Positions 19,156 through 29,057 of a DNA stretch of 64,000 nt are shown piece by piece. How positions within the stretch are numbered: position 1 is the first letter of the stretch; each line of letters begins with the position of its first letter. This DNA comes from Photorhabdus thracensis (GTDB lineage: Bacteria > Pseudomonadota > Gammaproteobacteria > Enterobacterales > Enterobacteriaceae). The position numbers were made by a program, and so were the translations under genes. The stretch lies in the NCBI RefSeq assembly GCF_001010285.1, contig NZ_CP011104.1, positions 3,782,001 through 3,846,000 on the forward strand. The letters are read 5' to 3'. The notes below the pieces were generated by a model. That model saw only the letters and a list, made by a program, of their open reading frames with translations, was not told the origin of the DNA and did no database searches.

Positions 19156-20835
19156 ATGGAAAGAATATTTGTTTGTCTTAGAAGATTCTTTGTATCTGTT
19201 GTGTTAGCTATATCAGGGGAGGCTTATGCTTCAGAGTTCATTAGCCCCGCAGATCAGGAGATTATCACTCAACAACAGAAGGCATTGTTGCAGCAAGCTC
19301 AACAGCAGCGTGATGCTATACGTAATAACATTACCTTATCTCCATCTTTAGAGCCCAAGCCTGATGGAGTTGAATCTATTTGCCATACCATTCACCGTAT
19401 TCAATTTGACGGTGTTAAAAGCCTTTCCCGATCAGTGCGGGAAGGTTTAACACAGACTTATTTATCCCGTTGTTTAACCTTGCAGGATATTAATGGGCTG
19501 GTGCGTAAAGTATCGAATGCCTATATCGAACGGGGTTATGTCACTTCCCGTGCTGGACTCAGGGCGCAGGATTTATCTACCGGTATCCTCATTATTACCG
19601 TGAGCGAAGGTAAAGTTGAATCAATCAGCCTTGACGATGAAACACCGCTCTCATTGAAAATGGCCTTTCCAGGAATAGTCGGTAATACATTGAATCTACG
19701 GGATATTGAACAGGGGATGGAACAACTTAACCGGCTTCTTTCCCAACAGATGACGATTGATATTCAGCCGGGAAAGCAACCCGGTTATTCTGCGGTTATT
19801 TTGAAACGAATATCACATCGTGTGCCGGTCAGTACCAGCTTTGGTGCGGATAACAGTGGTCAAAAAGGTACGGGCACTGGGCAAATCAATGTCAGTGTGA
19901 GTTTGGATAATCCGTTACATTTTGCTGATCAGTGGTCATTATCAGCTAGTCGTAATAGTGACTTTCGTAATAACCACCAGAGCCGGAGCCTCTCTTCCCA
20001 TGTGACAGTTCCTTATGGTTACTGGCTGTTTAGTTATCAATATGCGTGGAATGATTCTTTTCGGGATATTCCGATTGATTCACAAACCTATCGCTATGAA
20101 GGTGACAGCCAAACTCATCGGCTGGCGGTAGATAGGACGCTATATCGTGACGGTAAGCAGAAACTGGCACTGAATGTAGGAATGACGCGCCGTCAGACGA
20201 CCAACGTGATGGTGGGAAAGAAATTATCTATTAGCAGCCCGACATTAAGTGTTATCAACTTTGGCGTTAATTACAGTTCAGTATTGGCGGGTGGCTATAT
20301 CACTTTCAATCCTATACTGAGTCGTGGCTTATCTGTGTTAGGTGCCACAAAAGATGACCCAAATTTTCCCGATACGCCACGGAGTCAATTTCGCAAATTC
20401 AGTCTGAGTGCCAGCTATTTTATTCCGATCACGGATTCCATCTATTACCTCTCATCCATTTACGGTCAGGCCACACCGGACAACCTTTACGCCAGTGAAA
20501 ACCTATCACTGGGTGGGCAATATTCTGTCCGGGGATTTAAGGAACAATATCTTACCGGCAATTGCGGCGGATATTGGCGTAATGAATTGAACTGGCGGAT
20601 TTCAGAATTTCCTGTGTTGGGGGAACTTGTTTTAACCGGTGCGTTGGATACTGGCTGGTTACAGGAAAAAATTGGACAAGTTGATAGCGGTAATGTCACT
20701 GGCACTGCGCTCGGCGTATCACTAACTAATAGCAGATTCAATCAAATTATGACTTTGGGGACACCACTAATTCACCCTAACCATCTGAAACCGGATAACT
20801 GGGTGGTTTACTGGTCTGCATCACTGATTTTGTAA
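19156..20835 (+). CDS. TpsB/CdiB-family outer-membrane transporter of two-partner secretion
   Basis: 559 residues. An N-terminal signal peptide is followed by a mature start near SEFISPADQ. Next comes the helix/linker region, a ShlB-type POTRA pair (HRIQFDGVKSLS, then YIERGYVTSRAGL and VSEGKVESI), and a C-terminal 16-strand barrel. The barrel carries the VRGF motif (SVRGFKEQYL) that plugs and gates these transporters. It is 60 nt upstream of the TpsA-type exoprotein gene it should export. It appears intact although its substrate gene is broken. The ribosome site before ATG is weak. FhaC/ShlB-like function is certain; which cargo it still exports is unknown. Confidence 0.93.
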   Translation: MERIFVCLRRFFVSVVLAISGEAYASEFISPADQEIITQQQKALLQQAQQQRDAIRNNITLSPSLEPKPDGVESICHTIHRIQFDGVKSLSRSVREGLTQTYLSRCLTLQDINGLVRKVSNAYIERGYVTSRAGLRAQDLSTGILIITVSEGKVESISLDDETPLSLKMAFPGIVGNTLNLRDIEQGMEQLNRLLSQQMTIDIQPGKQPGYSAVILKRISHRVPVSTSFGADNSGQKGTGTGQINVSVSLDNPLHFADQWSLSASRNSDFRNNHQSRSLSSHVTVPYGYWLFSYQYAWNDSFRDIPIDSQTYRYEGDSQTHRLAVDRTLYRDGKQKLALNVGMTRRQTTNVMVGKKLSISSPTLSVINFGVNYSSVLAGGYITFNPILSRGLSVLGATKDDPNFPDTPRSQFRKFSLSASYFIPITDSIYYLSSIYGQATPDNLYASENLSLGGQYSVRGFKEQYLTGNCGGYWRNELNWRISEFPVLGELVLTGALDTGWLQEKIGQVDSGNVTGTALGVSLTNSRFNQIMTLGTPLIHPNHLKPDNWVVYWSASLIL

Positions 20836-20895
20836 CGATGTAACACAGGAAATTATACCAATAACCTTGTACTTAAATTAAGAAAGGATAGAACG

Positions 20896-22311
20896 ATGGA
20901 TAGATGTAACAACCCTATGGCAAGGGGCGCTTGTTATCTTTTAATTTATCTGACCGCAGTATATCCCCTTCATCCGGTTATAGCCGCTGGTATCACGCCT
21001 GATAATAATCATACTCAGGTACAAAACCAGGGCAATATCCCGGTTGTGAATATTGCTACTCCTAATGGAGCAGGGATATCTCACAACACCTATAAAGAGT
21101 TTAATGTTGCTACTCAGGGGGCTGTACTCAATAACGCCACTCAGGCGGCTAAATCACAATTAGCTGGGCAGATAAATGCAAACAGCAACTTGAAAGGTAA
21201 AGCAGCCGAATTAATTATTAATGAAGTCACCGGTAACGGGCGGTCTGACCTTCAGGGCAAACTGGAGGTGGTAGGTAATAAAGCCAATGTGATGATTGCC
21301 AACCCTAACGGTATTACCTGTGATGGCTGTGGCTTTATTAACACCTCCAGCGCAACACTGACTACCGGGAAACCTCAGTTTGACAAACAGGGTGCATTGG
21401 AAGCATTGGAAGTCAAAAAAGGTCAGATTATGATTGGTGGCAAAGGGCTGGATGGCAAAACGACGGATTATATTGACATTATCAGCCGGGCAACTGAGTT
21501 AAATGGAAAAATTCAGGCTAACAATTTGTCCTTTACACAGGGCGCTAATCGGATTGATTTTAACGATGGTACAGTGAAAAAAATCACTGGGGAAGGTGCT
21601 AAACCTCAATTAGCCGTTGATACCAAAGCATTAGGCGGCATGTATGCTAATAAAATTCGTTTGGTTGCTACTGAAGATGGCGTTGGGGTTAATTTGAAAG
21701 ATTTAACCAGCAACCAGCGTGATATCACTTTAAACGTTAATGGTAAAATTGAATTAGGAAATGCCAAAGCCAAAACAGATTTCAACCTCAGTGCCAGAGA
21801 AACTCATATTGCTCCCAATATTAAGATACAGGCAGAACGGGATATTACCTTGTCAAGTACCAAACTGGATAATAAAGGGAATGTAACTGCGGGCCGGGAT
21901 ATACGGGTATTTGGTGACACCGTGCGTAATACCGGTGATAAAGCCTTGCTGCAAGCCAACAATAATATGTGGATACAAAAAGATGCGCAGGGAAATAAAG
22001 GTCAGTTAGTCGAGAATAGATCAGCAACGATAAAAACCGTGAATGGGGATTTGGTTGTCAGGACTAATGCTCTGAATAATGCTCGCAGTATCTATTATTT
22101 TGAAAAAAGAGAAACAGCACCCAACCCGGCAGATAAAAATTTCAACATTCTCGAAGCACAATATAAGTATGGACATAATTTAAAAAGTATGCAACCCAGT
22201 GTCCTCACATCTGGTGGAAATATTTATATTAACAGTGATATATTATCAAATCAGGAATTGAGCAAAATTGAAGCCGGAAAAGATATTTTCTTAACCGGAA
22301 AAAACTTTTAA
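20896..22311 (+). pseudogene. TpsA/CdiA-type exoprotein, N-terminal fragment
   Basis: 471 residues with an export signal (hydrophobic run ending near VIAAGITP) and a complete TPS secretion domain. Signatures are NGAGISHNTYKEFNV, the ANPNGITCDGCGF motif with its CxxC, and INTSSATLTTGKPQ. Beta-helix repeats follow. The frame stops at 22311 only because one base is missing in the T-run at 22306-22309. In the next frame the protein continues (LNTSRISEETSGYLNLFEYF) to 22463, where the MITE is inserted. The gene is therefore broken twice and this piece could at most be secreted as a short fragment. Confidence 0.88.
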
Positions 22312-22465
22312 ATACAAGCAGAATATCTGAGGAAACATCAGGGTATCTTAATCTCTTTGAATACTTCCCTAAGGACACTTATGTATCTATAACCGATTCA
22401 CTTAATACCCCCTCCGGTATCTATAAACTTTCTTCTAATAAGATCCTTGAAAAAATCAACATATA

Positions 22466-22566
22466 AATAACGTTTCATAATTCTGCTACACATGGCCTTC
22501 TTCAATCCATTGTTATACATAGAACTATGAGTGATATAAAATGTAGCGCTATTTTGGAATCTTATT
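22466..22566 (+). mobile_element. 101-bp MITE-like element, copy 2, inserted in the cdiA-like gene
   Basis: Same element as at 4258-4358. TA duplications are at 22464-22465 and 22567-22568. Removing the element plus one TA joins codons for KINI to YHQWDDKSYH in frame, so the insertion is recent enough to leave the target reading frame otherwise untouched. The element itself contributes stop codons in the cdiA frame. Confidence 0.75.
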
Positions 22567-25500
22567 TATCACCAATGGGATGATAAAAGTTATCATATTT
22601 TATCGCCAGGTGAAGTAAAATATGATATAAAAAAAGACAACCTTATTCTTGAGCGGGCAAGTATCATAGCAAAAGGTAATCTTATCGCTGACTTTAGCGA
22701 CAGCATTAATATTGATACTGACTACCCTCATAAATCCCCTTCTGGTTTAGGTTTATTCAATGATCTCCCAATCGACAGTGAAAAACTGCCAGAAATATTG
22801 TCAGCTAAAAATATCTTATTGCATGGTGGACAAATAACTCTCAAGGATAAAATTAGAGCCTTTGATGAATTAAATATTATTTCTGAGAACGATATTGTCC
22901 TCAAGAATTCAATACTTTCATCACAAAATAATTTATCTATTGCTGCCGTAAATAATATCAATATCTGGAAAAGTAATATAAAAGGAAGGGATGTCACTGC
23001 AATCAGCCGTAATGGCGACATTCAGTTTAAGAATGGTGATCAATTCGGTTATTTTTGGAGCCAATCTGTTACTGGCGATCACCCAATATCAAACAAGTTA
23101 GGTGCTAGCGGTAATTTAACTATCAACGCCGGTAAAAACCTTCTTTTACAAAATGTCTATTTACAGCCGAGTAAAAATATATCTCTGATAGCCAACAGTG
23201 ATGTTACGATAGAAAACCATGTAGATACCTATATTTTTGCAAAATCAAAGAAAAGAAATGAACGCTTACCTATAGCAGGCATGTTGAATGCCTCAGAATC
23301 ATTGACGATTAACGCCGGGGGTAATCTTTATGCTAAAGGCTCAGATATGTCAGCCGGAAAAGATATTTATTTAAGTGCGGCAAAACAGATTGATCTGAGT
23401 TCTGCTGAATTAGGAGATCGGGGGAGTCTTCTCATACCCAGCGACTCATCAGAACTCAGCAGCAAAATTTTTGCAAAGAATAATATCAGCATAATGAGCG
23501 GTGGTGATATTCATGGGAAAGCTGTTCAGATACAGGCTAACGGTAACACATTATTATCCGCAGGAGGAAATATCACATTGCCTTCCCTTGCTTATTCTGC
23601 AATTAACAAGGCTAATGATAACAACAAAGATGACCGACATATTATTGCTCAAGTCCGTGGTGATAAAAAATTGACAATAGCGGCAAATGGTACCCTCACT
23701 ACCGCGGGTACTAAATTGACTTCTGATGGTGATGTCACGCTCTCCTCCGGTGGCAATATGCGTTTTGAATCGGTGCAGAATCACACCTACCGGGAAGGTA
23801 ATAGGGAATTTACCGAATCGGTGACTCAGCAAGGCACTGAATTGACTAGCGGCGGTGTACTGACCGTTATCTCAAACGGTAGCATTCTTTTCCAGGCCAC
23901 TAAACTGGCTACTAAAGGTGCGATGGATGTCGCGGCAAAAGGTGGCTATCTATACGCTCAGGCGATGGAGGAATCCAGCCACTATGAGAAAACAGAGACA
24001 AAACGTAAATGGTATGGCAAGAAGAAAACCATTAAACGTACCCGTCATGATGTCACTAATAAAGTCACTGAATTTACCGCTGGTGGTGATATTAATCTGT
24101 TAAGCCGGGATGACAGTACTTATGAAGCCAGTAAAATCTCCACTAATAAAAATGCCAAACTGACCAGCACTCACGGTAAGGTCAATTTTAAAGCGGTAAA
24201 AAATACCACTTTCGAACAGACCATTACCAACTCCAAAGGCTTTTATATCAAACATAGGGATAAAGGTTATACCAAAGATATGTGGATTCTTCCTGCTATT
24301 CATATCGGCGGAAAACTTACCGTAGATGCAGCAAATGGTGTTAGCGTTGATATCAAAGCAAAAAATGGTCAGACATTACAGAATGCCATATCAATCTTCG
24401 GTAATACGCCGGAAACGGCTTGGCTGAAAGGACTCAGTGAACGTAAAGATGTTCAATGGAATTTGGTCAAAGATGCTTATAACAGTTGGGATCACAAGAG
24501 CCAGCATTTAAATCCGGTGGTTTCTGCGGTGATTGCTATTGCAGCGGCGGCGGCAACAGCAGGCAGCTCTCTGTCAGCATCTGTCGCATCTTATGCGGGT
24601 AATAGCGTTGCGGGTGGTGCGTTAACTGCGGGGATGTCATCACTGGCTGCACAGGCTGCCGTAGCTATTGTGGATAGTCAGGGTGATATATCCAAAGCGC
24701 TAAAAGCATTGGGTAGCAGTGATGCCGTTAAATCAACTATCACCTCAATGGCGATTGGTGGCGCATTGGCTGGATTTGATTCCTATATGGGATGGGATAA
24801 ATTGGTTGATGGTACTAAACTCGATCCGACAAAAGCTAAATTACCTCAAATCAGCAATGGTGACTGGAACAAAGTGGTCCAGCGGGTAGCTGGTCAATCC
24901 ATTATCAGTTCCAGCCTGAATACTACGATTAATGGCGGCAGCTTTAAAGATAATCTGACTACTGCTTTGTTATCTAATATTGGCAGCCAGATTCATGCGG
25001 AAGGTGCCAGATTGATTGGTGACAAGGGCGAGGTATTGGGAGTACCGGGCAAAACGTTGAGTCACGCAGTTGTGGTAGGCATCAGTGCTGAAATTGGCCG
25101 GGGAAATGCCAAAGGTGCAATGGCGGGGGCTTTGGCTGCGGAACTGGCTGGTATCATGATGGGTGATAACATCATCAAAGCTGAAGAGTGGCAGAGAACA
25201 TCGGAACGGCAAGCGCAAATTGCCCGTGCTTTCGGTGGTTTTGCCGGCGCGGTATTTACCGGTAAAGCAGACGGTGCTTATAGTGGAGCAAGCGGTGCGG
25301 AGAACACTTTCCGTTACAATTACCTGGCTCATCACCAACAGCAATTAATGGAGAAAGAGCTTGCCGCAGAATCCAACTACCTTAAAAAAGCGCAGATTTT
25401 TGCTAAGTGGGGGCTGATTAGTAACACGCAAGATGGCTATTTAGCTGCGGGTTTTGTATCCGGTATTCCATCAGAACTTTATGATAGTGTGATGGCAATT

Positions 25501-26259
25501 GTCGGAGCGGTATCTAATCCTTCGGAAGTAATTGAAGCACTTAAAACGCTCTTAATTCAGGAGGATATGCCCGGCTTTATCTGGCAAGCGACAAAGGATG
25601 GTTACCTCAAACAGCTTGATATTGTCAAAGCCGAATACGAAAAAGCGGGTCCTGAGGGTGCCTATAACGCTGGCTTGGAAGCAGGAAAAATTGTCACTGA
25701 GATAGCCAGTATGGCAGCCGGTGGCCTTGGCGCGGTTAAGGGATCGACATCTGGTGCGGCTAAATTATCGAAAGTGGTATCAAAAAATCCACACCCAACA
25801 GTAGACATCCGGCATGTGTATCGGGTAGAAAAAGATGGCAGCAAAACCCAAATGGCGTGGGGAGAAGGTAACTATAAACAGGGGTATCCTTTTGAGGATT
25901 TTGTTGCTACGCAGATGCCAAAAGGTACTCGGTTGCCCACAGGGTTTAAGACTTTTGATTTTTATGATCCTACCACACGTATAGCTATTAGTGTTAAAAC
26001 TATAGATACACGTACACCAGCACGGATGAAGGACCCTAAGCAAATATATACGTTAATGAAAGGGAATATTGATTCGGCGGCAGATTTTAGTGAACACATG
26101 AAACAAGGGAAAGAAGTAACATCTTTGATGATTTCACAGCGAGAAGTCCACATCGCTGTACCGAAAACAACAACGGTAGATCAGTGGGAGCAAATTAATC
26201 GTGCCATAGCTTATGGCACAGGTAAAAATGTTAACGTCAAAATCACGGTGGTGAAATAA
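22567..26259 (+). pseudogene. TpsA/CdiA-type exoprotein, C-terminal part with toxin domain
   Basis: 1230 codons in frame with the pre-MITE sequence but lacking its own secretion domain. It holds more beta-helix repeats, a hydrophobic DUF637-like segment (about residues 650-720), a VENN-like pretoxin boundary (GAENTFRYNYLAHH, about residue 910), and a C-terminal toxin domain (about 1070-1230). The toxin has PFEDF, then TFDFYD and SVKT, an E...D...K pattern suggestive of a PD-(D/E)XK nuclease such as the CdiA-CT tRNases; this is inference. The 1.1 kb up to 25969 recurs at 29085-30207 almost unchanged. The immunity gene starts one base inside its stop. Internal start codons could still give a cytoplasmic product. 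Confidence 0.85.
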
Positions 26260-26765
26260 TGAGTGCAGATTTCAAACAAGGATTACATGCAAGGGCCGAA
26301 TTTAATGGTGATTTCTATTCAATACAAACTTATTCAGGTAACGGTTTATTGGGAGTAGATCCTTTAGGAAGTAATCACTTATTACAGCCAGTTGTATCTG
26401 ATCAAGAGTTGGGAAAGGCTGTGCTTGATGCTTTATCAAAAAGCAGAATAATCCCACTTGATGAATATGGGGATTATTTTGATCATGATGTAAATGCTGA
26501 ACAGTATAAAAATTGGATCACAGAGATAATGGGAACTTATGGTTACCGTTCAAAACGTCAGTTATTTAAGAAAATGTTAAGCTGTGGTATCTGTATGCTT
26601 GATGGTCAAATAACGATCCGACCATCTTGTCATGAAAAATTGGAAAGTTGGACAGGTAAGGCCATTTCCGAATTTGACTATGTCGTAATCCCAGCGGACA
26701 GTTCCCCTGAAGATGTTAGTGCAGCATTACGACTGGCTTTTTCACGTTGTAGAAGTTATGTTTGA
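26259..26765 (+). CDS. CdiI-type immunity protein 1
   Basis: 168 residues, starting in the TAATG overlap with the toxin gene. Cytosolic and acidic, with no signal peptide. It is about 55-60% identical by eye to the product of 30497-30997, and the two share an almost identical C-terminus (VVIPADSSPED... LRLAFSRCRSYV). Position directly after a CdiA-type toxin C-terminus and co-variation with it argue for an immunity protein that neutralises the adjacent toxin domain. A third, decayed copy close to this one lies at 31158-31575. Confidence 0.78.
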   Translation: MSADFKQGLHARAEFNGDFYSIQTYSGNGLLGVDPLGSNHLLQPVVSDQELGKAVLDALSKSRIIPLDEYGDYFDHDVNAEQYKNWITEIMGTYGYRSKRQLFKKMLSCGICMLDGQITIRPSCHEKLESWTGKAISEFDYVVIPADSSPEDVSAALRLAFSRCRSYV

Positions 26766-26830
26766 CGATAAAGTAATAGTTTGTTTTTGTATTGATTATT
26801 CATGATCTTTGATTTATAGAGTTAATTAAG

Positions 26831-26860
26831 GTGGACACGTAATGGTTATTATGTGTCCAC
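26831..26860. terminator. hairpin after cdiI copy 1
   Basis: 13-bp inverted repeat GTGGACACGTAAT / ATTATGTGTCCAC (one G-T type mismatch) with loop GGTT, 65 nt after the immunity gene. The same hairpin follows copy 2 at 31061-31090. No T-run follows, so it may be a terminator, a recombination site or an insertion-sequence end. Confidence 0.5.
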
Positions 26861-26918
26861 TAATTATCTCAAAAAGTTAGCTGCCTTGCCGCTGAATTGG
26901 CAGGATGGTTGTGCATTG

Positions 26919-27641
26919 TTATGCTAGAGGTATATAGGGATTAGGGTTAATAAATCTGGTAGGAGCATAGTTATCATATCCTTTACCCCTGCAATATTCT
27001 TTTAACTGGCTTAATGAATTTATTCCTATTTTCTGATAAATTATCTGTAGCCGGGTTTGTACCGTTCTATATGAAATATCTAATTTTCTAGCTATATCTT
27101 TAGCGCTTAGTGATTGCAACGCAAAAAATACTATATCGAACTCTCTATCAGTAAATAAATCAGTTGGTGTGCCAAAAGTTAGTGAATCAGGATGCCTATT
27201 ATTTTCAAAATGATACATGGAATAAAGTTCAAGTTTTTTACCATGACCAACAACCCCAATGCATTTTCCATCCTTTATGAGAGGTGTAATGTTGACCATA
27301 AATGGTTGGATTATTTTTTCTTTCCCACCATAAGTGAAAGTGTTTAGTACCGGTATCGTTTTTTTACTAATCATTACGTTTTTATCATTAGCCTGTATAA
27401 TATCTTCAAACTCAGACCACGGTGCTGGACATTCACTATCAAGCTTACCTTCTATATTAAAACCTTTAGGAAGGCCGCTGTAATAAATCATAATATCATT
27501 AGCATAGATAAATCGAGATTCGTTGTCTTTTATGATCCAAAAATCGTTGCTGTTTTCCATGTATGAAATGAAGGCATCAAAGCTTTTTGAATAAACATCC
27601 AGATCTTTGTTTACAGAGAAACTCATACTTTTATCTTTCAT
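26919..27641 (-). CDS. PAS4-LuxR solo transcriptional regulator, copy 1
   Basis: 240 residues from the MKDKSMSFS start, which has GAGTG 5 nt upstream; longer frames up to 27704 exist. A PAS_4-like sensor domain occupies about residues 20-160 (DFWIIKDNESRFIYAND... ITPLIKDGKCIGVVGHG). A GerE/LuxR helix-turn-helix is at about 175-235 (LFTDREFDIVFFALQSLSAK, then DISYRTVQTRLQ). Photorhabdus is known for a large expansion of such PAS4-LuxR solos, whose ligands are mostly unknown and which lack a cognate LuxI. It lies between a CDI immunity gene and a tacAT pair, and is repeated at 31884-32612. Confidence 0.85.
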   Translation of the reverse strand: MKDKSMSFSVNKDLDVYSKSFDAFISYMENSNDFWIIKDNESRFIYANDIMIYYSGLPKGFNIEGKLDSECPAPWSEFEDIIQANDKNVMISKKTIPVLNTFTYGGKEKIIQPFMVNITPLIKDGKCIGVVGHGKKLELYSMYHFENNRHPDSLTFGTPTDLFTDREFDIVFFALQSLSAKDIARKLDISYRTVQTRLQIIYQKIGINSLSQLKEYCRGKGYDNYAPTRFINPNPYIPLA

Positions 27642-27704
27642 AATTTCACTCATCATGATTAAACTGGAATACCTCCATGTAAGGTTATCACTTTTACAAT
27701 GCAA

Positions 27705-28018
27705 TGAGTAATTATGTTTACGGACGATTTTACAGCTTCTGTAAATATCGCTAATATACCAATATTTTATATTGGGTAAAACTTTTCTTATTGATTATGT
27801 TTTTAATGAATAATTACAATCGAGTAGTTATTTTTGCTCTTTCTTTGGGTATATTAGTTGAATCCGCCACAACAGTTTGACCTTTTCTGACATGGCTGTC
27901 TTGGTGTTCTACTTGTTCGGTTAGGAAGAGTTAGTGGGTTGATTAACGGCGGTCAATTAATCTTTTTAAAAGAGTTGTGTGTCCACCGATTATCTTGAAA
28001 AAGCTCAACTTATATATA
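27705..28018. other. intergenic region upstream of luxR copy 1
   Basis: AT-rich, no gene seen. It holds the leftward promoter region of the PAS4-LuxR gene. A string at 27976-28006 (TGTGTCCACCGATTATCTTG...) closely resembles 26852-26878 downstream of cdiI, so the regulator is bracketed by imperfect direct repeats. Confidence 0.5.
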
Positions 28019-28522
28019 TTAACCTTTGATTCCGAAAGCGGTCTTTAAATCCTTTAATGTGATCATCAACGTCATTGGGTTTAAAGGCGATTCATCAAAA
28101 CCCACAGATTTATAAAATGCTTTAGCGTCTTCTGAGATAGCATGGACAATTAATCCTCTAATACCAACTAAATCTGCGGCTTGTGTGACGCGTATGGCAG
28201 CATCTCTAACCAAATAGCGGCCAAACCCTTTTCCTTGATAATTTTTATCAACAGCCAGACGGCCCAAAATGATTACCGGAATGGGGTTCGGCATATTGCG
28301 TTTAAATTTGCTTATCGCTTCTTGCGACATAATTGAGCCGGTAGCCAACGAATAATAGGCAATAACATTTTTGTCTTCGCTTACAACGTATGTTCGTGAG
28401 GCATTTCCTTTTTGGTTTTTTGATGCTTTGTTTATTAACCAATTGTCAAGGGTGTCAACTCCTGAATTAAAATTATCTAAATTGTGATCGTCTGTTAATG
28501 GGGTTAGGCCATTACTCATCAT
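28019..28522 (-). CDS. tacT: TacT-like GNAT toxin
   Basis: 167 residues, GCN5-related N-acetyltransferase fold. The acetyl-CoA binding signature is ILGRLAVDKNYQGKGFGRYL (about residues 84-103), followed by a C-terminal AFYKSVGF motif. Toxins of this class acetylate the amino group of charged tRNAs and stop translation. It is translated 4 nt after the DUF1778 antitoxin, the standard TacA-TacT order. The catalytic tyrosine of TacT is expected in the C-terminal FYKSVGF region. Copy 2 of the block has only the first 55 codons of this gene. Confidence 0.88.
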   Translation of the reverse strand: MMSNGLTPLTDDHNLDNFNSGVDTLDNWLINKASKNQKGNASRTYVVSEDKNVIAYYSLATGSIMSQEAISKFKRNMPNPIPVIILGRLAVDKNYQGKGFGRYLVRDAAIRVTQAADLVGIRGLIVHAISEDAKAFYKSVGFDESPLNPMTLMITLKDLKTAFGIKG

Positions 28523-28526
28523 TGTA

Positions 28527-28805
28527 TCACCAAGGTTTTTTCATATTTGCTGTTTTGATAAGACGTTCATTTGGTGCTGCCGGATCATCAAGTTTAGCGA
28601 CAAAAGCATCAAAAACTTCTGGAGAAACAACCATAAATGAGTGTTCCAATAGGGTGTTTTCAGCATCACGTTTGATTGTATCAAGGACATATTCGGTGAC
28701 GGTTTTGCCTTTTACTTTTGCTGCCCTATCGATTAAATCTCGATCTTCTTGCCTAATCCTCAAGTTGAGTGTCTTATTTTTACGATTCTCAATTGTTACA
28801 TTCAT
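28527..28805 (-). CDS. tacA: TacA-like DUF1778 antitoxin, copy 1
   Basis: 92 residues. The N-terminal ribbon-helix-helix (KTLNLRIRQEDRDLIDRAAK and VTEYVLDTIKRDAE) binds DNA, and the C-terminal part (FDAFVAKLDDPAAPNERL) wraps the acetyltransferase toxin. The ribosome site AAAGGAG is strong. A perfect AATGTAA-N11-TTACATT palindrome at 28847-28871 upstream is the likely autoregulatory operator. Identical in protein sequence to the orphan copy at 34085-34363. Confidence 0.9.
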   Translation of the reverse strand: MNVTIENRKNKTLNLRIRQEDRDLIDRAAKVKGKTVTEYVLDTIKRDAENTLLEHSFMVVSPEVFDAFVAKLDDPAAPNERLIKTANMKKPW

Positions 28806-28846
28806 TTTAAATCTCCTTTGGCTGTAGATGGTATAAATAACATACT

Positions 28847-28871
28847 AATGTAACGCTATTGACATTACATT
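28847..28871 (-). promoter_or_regulatory. candidate TacA operator upstream of tacAT copy 1
   Basis: Perfect inverted repeat AATGTAA / TTACATT separated by 11 bp, 42 bp upstream of the tacA start. RHH antitoxins repress their own operons through such palindromes. In copy 2 the two arms are pushed apart by a hexamer expansion. Confidence 0.6.
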
Positions 28872-29057
28872 GCAAGTGTGACATTAAACCATGTATAAAT
28901 ACCATCACTAAGAAAAAGGTAGATAGTAACAGCTGATTGAATGTTCAACTGTCACATCTAATGGAATAAAACCAGCTACATTTTTGCTACTTGTTTAATA
29001 ACAATAGCTTGACCTTCTCTGACCGCTGTTCTCAGGCTTTCGGGAAGGTCTGTAATA

